A stretch of 64,000 nucleotides of DNA. It comes from Balanoglossus misakiensis. Lineage: Eukaryota; Hemichordata. The position numbers were made by a program, and so were the translations under genes. Every line of letters starts with the position of its first letter. The stretch's first letter is position 1. Positions 24,001 through 36,237 of the stretch are shown here, piece after piece. The DNA lies in contig CM082595.2 of NCBI GenBank assembly GCA_040954595.2, positions 7,502,001 through 7,566,000 of the forward strand, given 5' to 3'. The notes under the pieces are model-generated. The model was not told the origin of the DNA, made no database searches, and worked only from the letters and a program-made list of their open reading frames with translations.

Positions 24001-27000
24001 TGAGGGAAGGTCTGCTTTGTTCTAGTCTGGGCGGAAGTGCGAGTACTTGTCACCATACATTTATTTTCTTCATAAAATTGAATACATGTTCTATTATAAT
24101 ATTACAACGCGATTATTGCTTAAATTGCCATGTATTTTCAATGGAACCCTTATAAAAAGGCGATTTCTATTGAACAAAAATTACAGGTGTCGAATTAGGA
24201 ACATGTTGTCGACAAATAGGACATACAACGCTTTATCAGTCCTTAATGTGCAGGGCTTCTTTCAGAATGACACGGTCTTGTCAGCTGGAGACTCCATAAT
24301 TCGCTGGATATAAGAGACGGGGTTGGCGCATAAGTAAACCCTGCTGAATATAAGTCATTTCATTCTGGGTGAAATACATTGATAAGATGGAAATTTGGAT
24401 GTGTTACAAAGACACGTCAATTCAAATAAATTCTTCATCAAACACGCGTTAAAATGCAGTTGATTGTGTATGGAAATAATTGATTGAATATTCGAGAACG
24501 TCGTTGACATTATCCGGCAGTGCAACCGCTCGTTACTATAGAAACAGTGAGTGAAATGAACTGATCAAATGAATCTGGTGATTGAAGCAATCAATTTAAA
24601 ACAAGGTCACGACGCCAGGTTCCTGCTTCAGGTGTTGAGAAGCTAAAGACATTTGCACACTTGCTGAATGTAATGTTAGTCGAACGAAGCAGTTTGACAA
24701 GAATCGCATATCAAGAATATATCTGTCCGATATAAAATGACGCTTTACTAAGGCCAAAAAATAATGTGCTGTTCTGATTACATGGTTTTAAAAAATAGGG
24801 TATTTCTCTTGCCGCCATAGTGTAGAAAATGACGTTATAGTTCTTGCGTGGTGCAAGCGATTTCGTCATAGTTCTCGCGTGATTCACGCGATTTTCATAA
24901 ATTTTGTATATTTCACATCGTTATTTTTGCTTCCGGGTTTACGAAGCTCTAAAAAGTTTAGGGTCGGTGGGTTAAAATAAGGGTAGGTCGGGTAATCGGA
25001 ACAGCACATATTTTTTTACATTGGCCTAATCTGCATTTGGCTTACAACCTCCGAAAATGTGTGCGTTTCATGCGATTTCATTTTGACCATGAAACAAGAT
25101 ACTGTCCCGAAAGAAACTTCTTCAAATGACTGCAGCCTTCCCGAACAGACCCCAATCTCTTTACCTACCGGGTGGGAATCTGTCTGGAAATGTATTTAAA
25201 TTTTGTCAACGTCAATTACTATCCGCAGAACCGAAACAGGTAGACCACAGCACTTGTGATTGGTCAATTAGGCTCTACACTCTTGGAACAGGTGTGCAAA
25301 GTAGTCGGTCTGTTGGTCGTCGTTAGTTCGTCCTTCGTTTGTTCGTATATTTATTTATTTATTTATTTATTTATTTATTTGTTTGTTTGTTTGTTTGTTT
25401 GTTTGTCTGTCTGTTTGTTTGTTTGTTTGTTTGTCTGTGAGTATATCCAGTAAGTTTATATTGATAACTGACTGAGATAAGCTGAATACGTTTTATATAC
25501 AGCCGACCTTCAGTAAACTACAAAGATTTCTTGAATAACTTGTTTTCTTGTATTCGGCTCACGTACAGTAACCAATGACAACAGAATGACTTGACCTTTC
25601 GTTTGACCCTTGCAAAGGAACACCTGTGTCCAATTGCTGAAGCATCCTGTCAATTAGTCCACGCAAACTGAATTCACTCCCAGTGAATATGTTGCTCATA
25701 GCGATAGGAATTTCGATTGTATATTTTCACGTTTTACATTAAATTAAAATTAGCGTTACGTGTCAAGAGCATCTGTTTGCGAACATTAATTTTCAGGAGT
25801 TATAACAGTCATGAATTCACGTTCTAACAGTTCTAACGTTTAGAAACTATCAACTATATGTCGTTGTGGTAACGTAGTATTTAAGTCTTTTTTTGCGTAA
25901 TCATCCGTTCAATCAATTTGTACATTCAACAAGAAATGCTTGAATTGTAGTCTGGTAAAAATATTATCAAATAAGAATGCCTTTTTAGACTCCGGGGAAA
26001 GGGATGTGTTGACATTTTGCAGAATAAGCATGGATTCCCATTTCCCCCGAGAATGCCACCACCCGACTGCATATATTCACCAGCAGACAGAAGCCTGCAT
26101 AATACAGTTTTCCAATTAACCTCACCGTCAACAGCGTTTTCCCAAACGACCACTCAATATTTCCAACTATATCGGCGTCAGCACGACTGTCGATTCCCAT
26201 TGTAAATCCGTCTTAATTACTGAACTGTATAACACCTATCTGTTCGCACGGGAAACAAAATGTGTTTGAACATAGACCCTAGAGAAACGGGTTTTGAACG
26301 ACCCTTCGGTTTTCTCAAACAGCAGCGCCCTCAAGCTCTCCGTAACAGATTTGTGGCCCACAAGTATGCAGACAAACAGACACATCCCTCAAGAACATAC
26401 ACGCCTTTTACTATGTTTTATTTATGCCAACTCATGATTGCAAGACGTGCCGCACTGAATTGGCCTTATTAATCTGTACACCTTTGTAGAGGTGTCTTTC
26501 GATTGCATTCTGGGTCGTGTAGCTGCTATTTCTATATACGTGGACTGAACGACACACAGATGTACCTGTCATACTGCTGTCATTAATGATAACAGTTTTA
26601 TTTCCGTGCTTTTTTTCCAAATTATGGTTGGAAGGCGGAATTATAAACTGATGTGAATATTGTGAAATTCTCAAACCTCGAACATAGCTTTCATAAATAG
26701 CAAGAACCCGGTGGAGAGGAGCGCCAACGACAATGAAATGCGCACAATGAAATGTGTATATGGAATGAAGATTAAAGGTCACCTCCAATTTACATACGCC
26801 CATATATGTCAGAAATGGCGTATTTGAATGTTCTAAAGAACATATGGTGGCGCTCTTTTTTTCGCGTGTGCCACACACTGAAAATCTGTGATTGGCTAGA
26901 TCTCTATTTACCATGGTAACTGAAGCTATATTTGCATAGGTGACCGTATACCTTTAAGGTCAAAGGAAGAACATGTAGCTTGATGAGCCGTTGAATCAAA

Positions 27001-30000
27001 ACCTAAAACCACATGAATTGAGTACATGTATCAAACATTCTTAACTCAATTTGCAACAGGTGTAATAGAGATATTTTAACAGTGCCTATGATTTCCGGTC
27101 TGCGCTTTTTACTCACAGAATCATTTCATGTCCTTTATTTTTCAGGTCTGTGCTATGCTGAATTTGGAGCAAGGATCCCTAAAACTGGTTCGGCATACAC
27201 ATATTGCTACATCACAGTCGGAGAATTATGGGCGTTCGTGATTGGCTGGAATATGATATTGGAAAACATGATTGGTGCCGCCTCAGTCGGCAAAGCGTGG
27301 AGCCAGTACTTCGATTCCATACTGAACAGCACTATAAGCAACTCCATCAGAAAGACTGTGGGTGATTTCCACGAACCGTGGCTGGGAGATTATCCCGATT
27401 TCTTCGCTTTCTCACTCCTGATTGTGGTCACCGTGGTGCTAGCGCTTGGCGTCAAGATGTCTTCTGTTGTGACCAGTGTGCTGACGGTTATTAATCTGAT
27501 CGTGATAGCGTTCATAGTCGGCGCTGGATGTTTCTATGTGGATGGAGACAATTGGAAAACTGGCGGAGGTTTCTTCCCTTATGGAGCATCCGGGGTACGC
27601 ATTTTAATGACATCAAACAATGTTTTTTTCAGATCGTATTTATTATGTGTGCTTCAAGCCTCTCTCAGGTGTTCTACATCAAAATGACATTCGACTGGTC
27701 CTATACAAAGTGCTCAATACCAAAAGAGAGTGGAATAAAAAATAAGGGTTGCTGGAGATACGTTTTTATCTCTACATATGTCACATACATATATATCTTT
27801 AGGCATCAGTATCTTCAGTGAAGAGTATAGGTCCCACTTACATGAAACCGACCAGTTATACACCGCCTATGTCAAAACATCCCTAGTTCCCTTATACATT
27901 CTACTATCTCTCTTTATATATATATATATAGCTTAGTTGATACTCAGTTTCACGCATAATGCGATCATCAGGCATTATACAACAGTTGGCTGGTGATCTC
28001 GTTTTGCGTCAATCTTTTCTCCTTATGTAGTTTATCCAGCTTTCTTCAAGAAATATTGAGTACCTAACTGCACACGTAGAAATTTCATTGCAAAACGCCC
28101 CCAACGGTTTTATTCCTATAACTCTGACATACGCCATGCATCTAATATTTTTCAAGAAACCTAATATACCAAATGTTGCATTCAACATGTTACACTGTGT
28201 GTCTCAATGTAGTTATGTAATCCATATTTCATTTCATTTTTTAGGTTCTGTCAGGAGCTGCGACATGTTTTTATGCTTTCGTCGGTTTTGACGTCATCGC
28301 TACATCGGGAGAAGAAGCTCGCAATCCAGGCCGGACTATACCCATCGCCATTGTTGTTACCCTTGTCGTCTGCTTCCTGGCCTATTTCGGTGTGTCCGCC
28401 ATATTGACTCTCATGGTACCGTACTATAAGCTGTCCCACATGGCACCGCTGGCGGAGGTTTTTGCACAACGAGGTTTGCCGGCAGCAAAGTATATCATTG
28501 CCGTGGGGGCGCTGTGTGGTCTGACAGCTTCCATGATGGGGTCCATCTTCCCTCTTCCGCGTATAATTTACGCTATGTCGAGAGATGGCTTGGTGTTTTC
28601 CTTTTTAGGCATAGTCAACAAGACCACGTCAACACCTATCTGGGCCACGCTGTGTTCCGGCATTTTTACCGCTGTCCTGGCGATGTTGCTCGACCTACAG
28701 CAACTTGTTGAGATGATGTCTATTGGCACTTTGATGGCCTACGCACTAGTAGCCATCTGCGTTCTCATTCTCCGCTACAGACCCGGACATACCGGTTTAG
28801 ACAAGGAAGAAAACAGAGAATTTGCTATTGAACAAAAAACAGGAGAGAAAAGGGGTCTTATATCATCCAAAAGCGATCAGTCCATCACGAAGTACATGCA
28901 CCAAGATGGCGCCAACGTTGTCAAGCGACCAGCTTCGGCTGATGCGATCGGTTCGGTCAGCGATCAGGCCGAATCCACGTTCACTGACACATCGGGAGAT
29001 ATCAAAAGTCAATTGGTCATCAATGAAGCGGCCGACAAACCAAGCGACGCTTCTGGTGACGGCAAAGACAGAGCTCAGCCATCGCTAAAAAGCAGCCGTT
29101 TTGTGATGTGGTGTACTATTATATCAGTCATCCTGTTAATCGCTCTGTGCGCTCATATCATCTTTGCGACTGACTACATCGTCAAGCACAGCTGGTGGGC
29201 GATTCTCCTCACATGCATCATTGGAGCCGCGCTCTCTTGCTTCGTTGTTCTCATTGCTAGGCAACCGCAAAACGAGATGATACTTTCCTTCAAAGTGCCA
29301 TTTGTGCCCTATGTACCGGTTCTATCTATTTTTGTCAATGTGTATTTGATGCTCAAGCTCTCCGTAGCAACATGGATAAGATTTGCAGTGTGGATGGTGA
29401 TAGGTACGTGTCATTTGCATGTATTGTCTATTAAGGTGGCATTGCATGAAACCGTCGAGACTTTTTCAGAGGCCTATTTCTCTTCAAAGACAACGTTAAA
29501 ACCCCCATAAACCATATATATTCTGGAAGCTGAGTTTTTGAACTTTTGTTTGAGTTGCAAATATTATTGATCCCCGGAAATGGTGGCGATTTTGGGTGAA
29601 AAAAAAAAAACATTTTTTGATATTATGTCATTAAATTTAAATTAGGTAAAAAAGTTGACCATACATCATGCATCTTAATATGTCATTGGAAACTAGAGTA
29701 CACGTGTAAAAAACAGTAATTTTGTTTTGCGTTATCTGCTTCCATTGAGGGGTAACAGCGTTAGTTAGATTTTTAGTAAAATTTGATCAAATTCACGGTG
29801 AGTTGTATTGAATCAGAGTTTATTCCCGCCAGGGACACTTTATCGACTAACAAAAATACCGTTTTGTTGGATGGGTCATACACAATCCCCAGTTAAAATT
29901 TGAGCAATTTCGGCCAACGCAGAGCGAAGCTATTTTTCGTCTGAATTTGTCAAGAGCAGCAAAAATGCAAACTGAGAAAAACGGCCATTTGCATTGTTGA

Positions 30001-30827
30001 CACCTATTTGTTAAGCTGTGAACTCATTCAGAAAAGTGCTATTTTGGGGTGATTATGCACCATTTCCGCCAAGACGTATTAGTCAGGATGTGGGTCAGTA
30101 TTAGGCCTACCGATTTATGTAAAAAAGTAAAATTTGGCAAAAATCACAAGTTTTCATGCAATGCCACCTTAATCATTCACTTTAAGCCCCAGTAGTACTA
30201 AATTTTTTCTTGGTGTTAGTGTTGAGGCAAAGAAACTGCATTATTCAATATTGAGTAAGCACTAACTGAATCATATAGGCATACGCATGCCGAGAGTGAG
30301 TGGTGAGTGGTAAGTGAGCGAGTGAGTCAGTCAGTCAGTCAGTCAGTCAGTCAGTCAGTCAGTCAGTCAGTCAGTCAGTCAGTGGGTTGGATGTGGTTTT
30401 GGGTGGTGGCTGAGTGAGTAAGTGGGTGAGTGAGTGAGTGAGATGGAGGGCGAGACTGACGGACTCACAGAAAGACAGGCAGACAGACAAAGTTTATCGA
30501 TAGCTGGGTCTAACACATACAATTACTCTGTAGAGAGAGAATATTCGGTGTAGCTGACTACGATAAGAGTAAACAGTCTACAAAACATTTCTGTGCGGTA
30601 CCTTAGCCTATCAAGCCCTTGTGATTCGCGTCAAATATGCTTTAACTGTTTCTTCTATTTCTTTCCAAGGTCTGGCCATTTATCTCCTGTACGGTCTCAA
30701 GCATAGCTCCGAAAACGTGACACTAGCGCCCTCTATCAGCACAGATATTCTTCTACATGGAGACTCAGCCAAGCTTCAAGACGCAGCCACGGTCGATGAC
30801 CACGATACAACGAAAACAGATAAATAA
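18060..30827 (+). CDS. SLC7A: Cationic amino acid transporter, SLC7A CAT type (4 exons, complete)
   Basis: Plasma-membrane carrier for arginine, lysine and ornithine, with 14 membrane spans in this family. Exons 18060-18291, 27146-27594, 28245-29403, 30670-30827 (phases 1, 0, 1) give 665 residues plus TAA, close to the usual 620-660. Family signatures: [35 protein letters not shown], the conserved glutamate in [16 protein letters not shown] (E83), [46 protein letters not shown] and [20 protein letters not shown]. An N-glycosylation sequon NST at 138 lies in the expected outer loop. A long hydrophilic loop (about 406-512) precedes the last four spans, as in SLC7A1-4. Exon 3 alone encodes 386 codons without interruption. 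Intron 1 is 8.9 kb, intron 3 carries an inverted-repeat element. It cannot be assigned to SLC7A1, 2, 3 or 4 from sequence alone. Confidence 0.95.
20636..20830 (-). repeat. Interspersed repeat related to 6920-7340, inverted
   Basis: Its reverse complement matches both blocks of 6920-7340 at high identity, including TCACGTGACGGATTCTGGCG, ATTAGCATGA and TGAACACCTATTGC. It lacks the roughly 190-bp middle part of that copy. Confidence 0.65.
23190..23300. repeat. GA-rich microsatellite
   Basis: Imperfect GAGAGA/GGGA tract. Overlapping ORFs in several frames are low-complexity translations and were not called. Confidence 0.9.
25350..25440. repeat. TTTA / TTTG / CTGT compound microsatellite
   Basis: Consecutive TTTA then TTTG units with two CTGT interruptions. 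Confidence 0.9.
27937..27975 (-). ncRNA. Decayed hammerhead-ribozyme-like motif
   Basis: The minus strand carries CTGATGA (27971-27965), a CGCAT/ATGCG hairpin, then GAAA (27951-27948), the order of a hammerhead core. The hairpin is closed by U-U instead of the usual G-C and no stem I forms, so it is probably inactive. About 250 bp upstream, 27686-27735 matches sequence beside the intact motif at 48215. Confidence 0.35.
29431..30172. mobile_element. TTAA-flanked inverted-repeat element in SLC7A intron 3
   Basis: TTAA then GGTGGCATTGCATGAAA at 29431-29451 is matched by the exact inverse ending in TTAA at 30172. The 742-bp body has no coding capacity. TTAA flanks suggest a piggyBac-type nonautonomous element. 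Its left end is 27 bases inside the intron donor. Confidence 0.6.
30301..30460. repeat. AGTC / GAGT microsatellite in SLC7A intron 3
   Basis: About 15 tandem AGTC units near 30325-30383, flanked by GAGT-rich sequence. Confidence 0.9.
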
Positions 30828-31402
30828 GGTTAACATAGACGATACACGAATAACCGCAAAATACTTCAAAGAAACCAAAACTTCATAGTTAGAAAATGAG
30901 TGTCAACAATATAGAGGATTGTAATGTAAAAGTGTTTGACTTAACTTTATTGTACGAATATATGTATTAGTTCATCAGACCAAAAGTTTGACACCTGTGA
31001 TATTCTGAATGAAATTCAATGATGCGACTAGCCAACTGAAAGGTGATAGGAATATGTCGACAGTGCTACACATATATGCTTTTGGCTAGTATCTAAATTG
31101 GCTGATTTTTAAATTGTGCCGTGGCGCGTGGGTTTCTTGAATGTTCTTGAGTGTTTCTTGAAATAATTAATGTTACGAATTTGTGTGTTTGCTAGAGAAT
31201 ACTAATGGTGTATAGTTCGCAAATATATATAGAATCTTAACTATGGCTCGAACAACTAACACATATTAACTTCTGCGATGTAAAGATCATTTGTCTAACA
31301 AACTCAAAAATACCACCAACATATATTGCATTGTTCTTTAAGAAATCTCTCACTTTCATTCAGGAGTAATTCTTGTCAAAAAGTACTATGCTGTTCATGC
31401 GT

Positions 31403-31513
31403 TAGACTGAAGGATTTAGTCGTGTGGGGGCGCTCCGGTGTGCCTATGGCCCTTTACACTAAGGGTCATAGGCATTGTCGGAGCGCCCGCACACGACTGA
31501 ATCTTTCAGTCTA
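31403..31513. repeat. GC-rich hairpin element, copy 2
   Basis: Ends TAGACTGAAGG and its inverse. Arms of about 33 bases include CGTGTGGGGGCGCTCCG / CGGAGCGCCCGCACACG, and the inner pair TGCCTATGGCCCTT / AAGGGTCATAGGCA is also inverted. It is related to 7466-7565 and lies downstream of SLC7A, perhaps in its 3' UTR. Confidence 0.75.
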
Positions 31514-31721
31514 CTCATGTATAATCATGTGAATATCAGTGGTAACCTCCGGTTTCTGATGACGATTAAGTCTTATATAAGTGACACTTTCTCCAACCCA
31601 TGACAAACACGATATTTCGGGTGAAATCAAGTAATACGCAGGCATAAGAAAGAGACTACGATGAAATACACTCTTGGAACGATATGTTTGTTTCTGGGTT
31701 GGTGAGATGGAGGTGACATTA

Positions 31722-31727
31722 AATAAA
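31722..31727 (+). promoter_or_regulatory. Candidate SLC7A polyadenylation signal
   Basis: AATAAA about 895 bases after the SLC7A stop, the first clear hexamer noticed downstream. A 3' UTR of this length would include the hairpin element at 31403. Confidence 0.35.
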
Positions 31728-32339
31728 GATACACGATTACATTTATAATATTGGGTTGAAAATATTCAAAGATTCAACACTTATTGTTAGGAATTCATAA
31801 AACCTTCGAGTAGGTATTCACACATCGACCGCATTTAATCACAGTGTCTTGATCCCTATATATATATATATAGCAGATTATTACTTAATTAACGATGAAA
31901 GTCACTAATCTGAAATCAAGAAAATTTATGATCTGAAAAATTCAACAATGCCATCCTCGAATGGAGGCAACTGCACAAGCTTTGGTACAAGCGGAAATGA
32001 AAAAGGGCAACATGACAAAATGACTTTGTTTCCGTAGGATGTGAAATTGTCCGGCAAAATATGAACACATATAAACATATCATTTATTTTTCTATGCGTA
32101 CAGTCATTTACAAGATGTAATTGTATTTTATTATATTATATCATATATCATAGAACTGTTCTGTGAAGGAGTATGTGAATATATTAATGATCAGTATTAG
32201 GTGTACCCTCGTGGGTTAGGAGAAATAACTAGCAAATAGATACAAGACTTGCATGGTTTAAAAAATTATATGTGGCTTTTATTCTTCGATATCAAATGAC
32301 GTCAGACGCGCTCAGGCGGCAGTTACGTTCGCATTCAAA

Positions 32340-32521
32340 TTTCCAGATGACGGGCAATTTCAACAACGTGGTGCAGACAAAGACTGTGCAGACGAAATGC
32401 CATGAGGCTGATGAGGCACCATACCTGATACATGTTATGTGTCTGGCGGTTCTAAAGTAAAACATACTCGGAAAACAACTTTAACTGGATGCCGAAATGT
32501 TGCTTGCCCGTCATCTGGAAA
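32340..32521. repeat. Small element bounded by an 18-bp perfect inverted repeat
   Basis: TTTCCAGATGACGGGCAA at 32340-32357 and its exact inverse at 32504-32521, with a 146-bp interior. Possibly a short MITE. No duplication of flanking bases was identified. Confidence 0.4.
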
Positions 32522-33073
32522 TGACAATGCTGTGGGTAACATGGCCAGATCACGCAATTGATAGTAAAGAATTATTTCTTCATCAAAATATGAACAAGGT
32601 CGCTTGACTGTTTTGGAATGTCACCTTTAATCAACACTGCATTAGTATTGTTATATGCCAACGCGTAAAATTGTGTCCGAAAATTCAAACAAACCCACAA
32701 TTATTATTTGCGATCAAAAAAATGCTAGTGTGAAATTTTCCCGAAAAAAAGGTTATCATGGAAACGTCGTCAATGGAAAAGTGTCGCCATATTGGTTCTG
32801 TTTGAATCATAATCCCATCTTAGCAAAATATTCATAACATTCAGCTATATATGCTATTTTTGACGATTGTTTATTTTCTGCCCGAAATGGTTGTCATAGA
32901 AACAGGCATCTTCAAAACAAACATATTTAGTTGTTTTGACTTCGGGTACACCTTTCACGATCTTTTCAGGGTGGTCTAACCACCTTTTAATGGGATTTTG
33001 GAAAAATGTATATTTAAAGTCCCAAATGGTTGCCATGGAAGCATGTGTTATGATACTGGACATATTTCTTTGT

Positions 33074-33690
33074 TTAAAGGGGAAATCCGTTGTAGCTGGT
33101 TTCTACATAATTTGGTAGCTTTGATGTCACTCTTTCAGAAAAAAACATATTCGCCATGTATAGGTCGCGCGATTTTTTACAAAATCTAGGGAAAGTTGGC
33201 AGAATTTCCAATATGGCGTTTACTGTAATTTGAATCATGGGAAAAAAAGCGCCAGGACCAACTTCCGCCCACCATGGTGTGGGTGATACCATTCTCCGAT
33301 AGGTGTCACTGGGCGACAGACTAGGCGTATTTTCATAGCTATTGTTTGTTCTTTGCATCAGTTGATAAACAATCATCAGCAAAGTCGAAAATTTGTCATC
33401 TATTGACAGTTTTCATGAGCTATAACCCATCGAAAATATGCAAATACGCTTAGCTTGTGACGCAGTGACACCAATCGGAAAATGGTATCACCCACACTAA
33501 GGTGGGCGGAAGTTGGTCCTGGCGCTTTTTTTCCCATGATTCAAATTACAGTAAACGCCATATTGGAACTTTCTCTAGATTTTGTAAAAAATCGCGCGAC
33601 CTATACATGGCGAATATGTTGTTTTCTGAAAGAGTGACATCAAAGCTACCAAATTATGTAGAAATCAGCTACGACGGATTTCCCCTTTAA
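33074..33690. mobile_element. Foldback element with about 235-bp arms and TTAA ends
   Basis: The left arm 33074-33313 and right arm about 33457-33690 are inverse copies with few mismatches, both beginning TTAAAGGGGAAATCCG. One small deletion in the right arm removes about 8 bases. The interior is about 145 bp. Long arms and TTAA at both ends suit a piggyBac-like MITE or foldback. Inverted ORFs in both arms mirror each other and are not genes. Confidence 0.75.
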
Positions 33691-33699
33691 CTAAAGACA

Positions 33700-33738
33700 G
33701 TAGAGGGGAGGCGTCCATCTTCCCCTCTACTGTCAATG
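33700..33738. repeat. Short perfect hairpin
   Basis: GACAGTAGAGGGGA and its inverse separated by about 11 bases, ten bases right of the foldback element. Confidence 0.6.
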
Positions 33739-33739
33739 G

Positions 33740-36163
33740 TTTGACCTATGATACAACCTTGGCGAATTGTTCATCCTAATCTAAGCTACTTTTGATGGAA
33801 ATGTGTAAAAAGCATACTTTCATCCTCAAGATAGTTGCCATGGAAATTTGTGTCCTCAAAACGGATAGTTTCGTTCGTTTTGAGCCAAGATATTAATTTT
33901 ATATAAATCGTTTTTTTTTTGACAATTACAATAGGGTCAATCACACTAGGGCCCGGCCTGAGAAATGGCATGGTAAAATCATGGTATAACTATAACTACC
34001 GAAATTATTAAAATCATTAAGTTATTTTTTTCAAAATTATTCTTTTTATTAAAATGGCCGCCATATTGGACTTTTGTGTGGCTAATTTTTTTAAACTTGT
34101 GGTCTTATATACGCCTACATACCAATTCTCGTGCTTTTAAAACAATTTGAAACATTTTGCTCCAGTATATGGTGAATCTGATATACGGTTAAAATATTTC
34201 GCCAAGAGATTTAAATTATGGATTGTGTTTAGGTATAGTAAGAGGCCCACGGACTGTCCAAATAAACCAACTGAAACATATCGGTATAATATGTGCCTTC
34301 CTCAATGGGATTTCAACGAAACATGTCGACAATTCAGTCAAGCCTACCGAAGAAATATTTTTATTTGAAATGAAACTCTGAGTCAGATTTTGCAGTAGGC
34401 TTCTACAACCAGATAATTCTGAGGGTATGTCAACCTTTCCTGTGAATAAAACTAGTATGTCCAAGTGTGTTACAAAACTCTAAAATTGTCAACGAGTTTG
34501 TTTAGCAAAAGTACAGTTTCGACCTCACTTACAATTCCTATTTGAAGTGGTTCTTCAGTAGTTAAAAACAACGGAATTTGCAAATATTTATCATGACTGT
34601 AAAATTGTATGACGGTAGAGAATCTTTAGTGTTAGCAGTAATTTATTCGCTTTATGTAGAAGTTATACCATGGAAATATCGCCATCAATTATAAGCTTAC
34701 AAGAATAAGTGTTATGATACATCAATTATGTGTGACTTGTGCTGTGTGTATTTATTATGAGATAAATGTCGTCTGGATGTAACTTTGCAGCCCTAGTATC
34801 TTTCAATGCAAATAAAATATATCATGCAGAAACTTGTTCCTTAGTTTCAATTCTTGCCTTCGTCATCATACATGTTGTCGTTGTTGTTGATATCTTTATT
34901 CCTCCCTAATAAAGAAGAGTCACAGCAACATGAATTTTACAAAGATTTCACAACAGAGAAATGGTGAAGGGGTCGTTAAGAACAAAAGACAGGAGTAAGC
35001 AGAGAAAACTTCTTATTTCGTAAGTGAGACGTAATTCGTCACCATTTGCAAACCTGAAGATAGGGCAAGAGAATACTGAAGTCATATTGAACAGCACAGG
35101 GGCTGCACGTTTGTGATTGACAGAGAGGAATGGAAATGCAAGCATATTTAAAAGAAAAAAATGAACTTTTATTTGTTGTACAGGAAACAAATGTAACAAT
35201 GTATGTTTGTACGTACTATACCATATACAGTGAACTTTTGTAGTCAATGAAACGATCATTTGTTGGAAAATCACCATAGTTGAACAATGTTAGGATACAA
35301 TAACTATTTATCTGCGGCGAGAGAGAAAATGTGAAAAAAACAGAAAGCCTAGGTACAGCACTAGAATTTTGTTCAATCAACTAACCTGGAGGGTAACATC
35401 CCACTTTCAAAGACACAGCTGTTATCAGCCATGCCTATAACCAAAACCATGCTAGCTCAGAACAAAACATCCACAGAAAATATGACCGATGTTTTCAGTG
35501 ACAAAATCTGTCCCAACGCAATGGACATGCTAGAGATATTTGCATGAGTCATCACTGGGGAAAAATTTCAGAACAAGTAACTGAGTCATTTTTTAATAAC
35601 TACTGTCTATGGCACGGTATACAAACAATGCACACAGAGTGGTCACAATTAGTCAGTTGAATCTCTAGTCCATTACAATGTTAACATTTTACTTTTGCAC
35701 TAAACTGAAATGGGATCCAGGCATCTCCAAGTAATTAATATCATTTGATGTAACATGAAGCAAACTAACCAAATTGTCCCTTTAACCCTTTCACTCCCAG
35801 TTCCCTCTATAGAGGGCCAGCCTTTTGAGAGAGGAGATACAAATTTTATAAAATATGAAATGGAGCCATGGTCAACCAATCTCGTACACTGGGACAATTT
35901 CTCTCTCGATGTCCCTGTCATCACTATGACGTCATTGCAGATCTCTCAGACACTTGAATTTTGTACCATTGTACACAATGCTCAAGTTGATTATCAATAA
36001 ATAGAAGAGTTGAACTTTGGACCAAAAATTTGTGAGTGAAAGTTGAGGGACTGTGAGTGACATTTGAGTGTGTGTCGATTAACAATATTGATTTACCCAA
36101 GATAAACCTACTTTAGAAAATGTAGTCGCTGCTTTTTTTAGTAGAGAGGGGGATTTTCCTCGT

Positions 36164-36237
<74 letters not shown>

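Larger units (their letters stand above)
18292..27145. other. Intron 1 of SLC7A (8.85 kb)
   Basis: Mostly unique AT-rich DNA. It contains an interspersed repeat at 20636-20830, a small hairpin at 20435-20447, a CG/GT-rich run near 21525-21542, a GA-rich tract at 23190-23300 and a TTTA/TTTG tract at 25350-25440. X-box-like words GTTGCCATGGTTAC at 23522 and TTTACCATGGTAAC at 26908 were noted. No further exon was recognised. Confidence 0.6.
32740..33860 (+). repeat. Diverged tandem repeat, about 137-bp period, with X-box-like words
   Basis: GGTTATCATGGAAAC (32752), TGGTTGTCATAGAAAC (32887), TGGTTGCCATGGAAGC (33026) and AGTTGCCATGGAAATT (33831) are spaced 136-139 bases apart, except that the last interval contains the 617-bp foldback element at 33074. 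Strong decay, noncoding. Confidence 0.4.

Noticed and set aside
33074-33690. Mirrored ORFs in both arms of the foldback element
   Set aside because: They arise from the inverted repeat and show no coding features.
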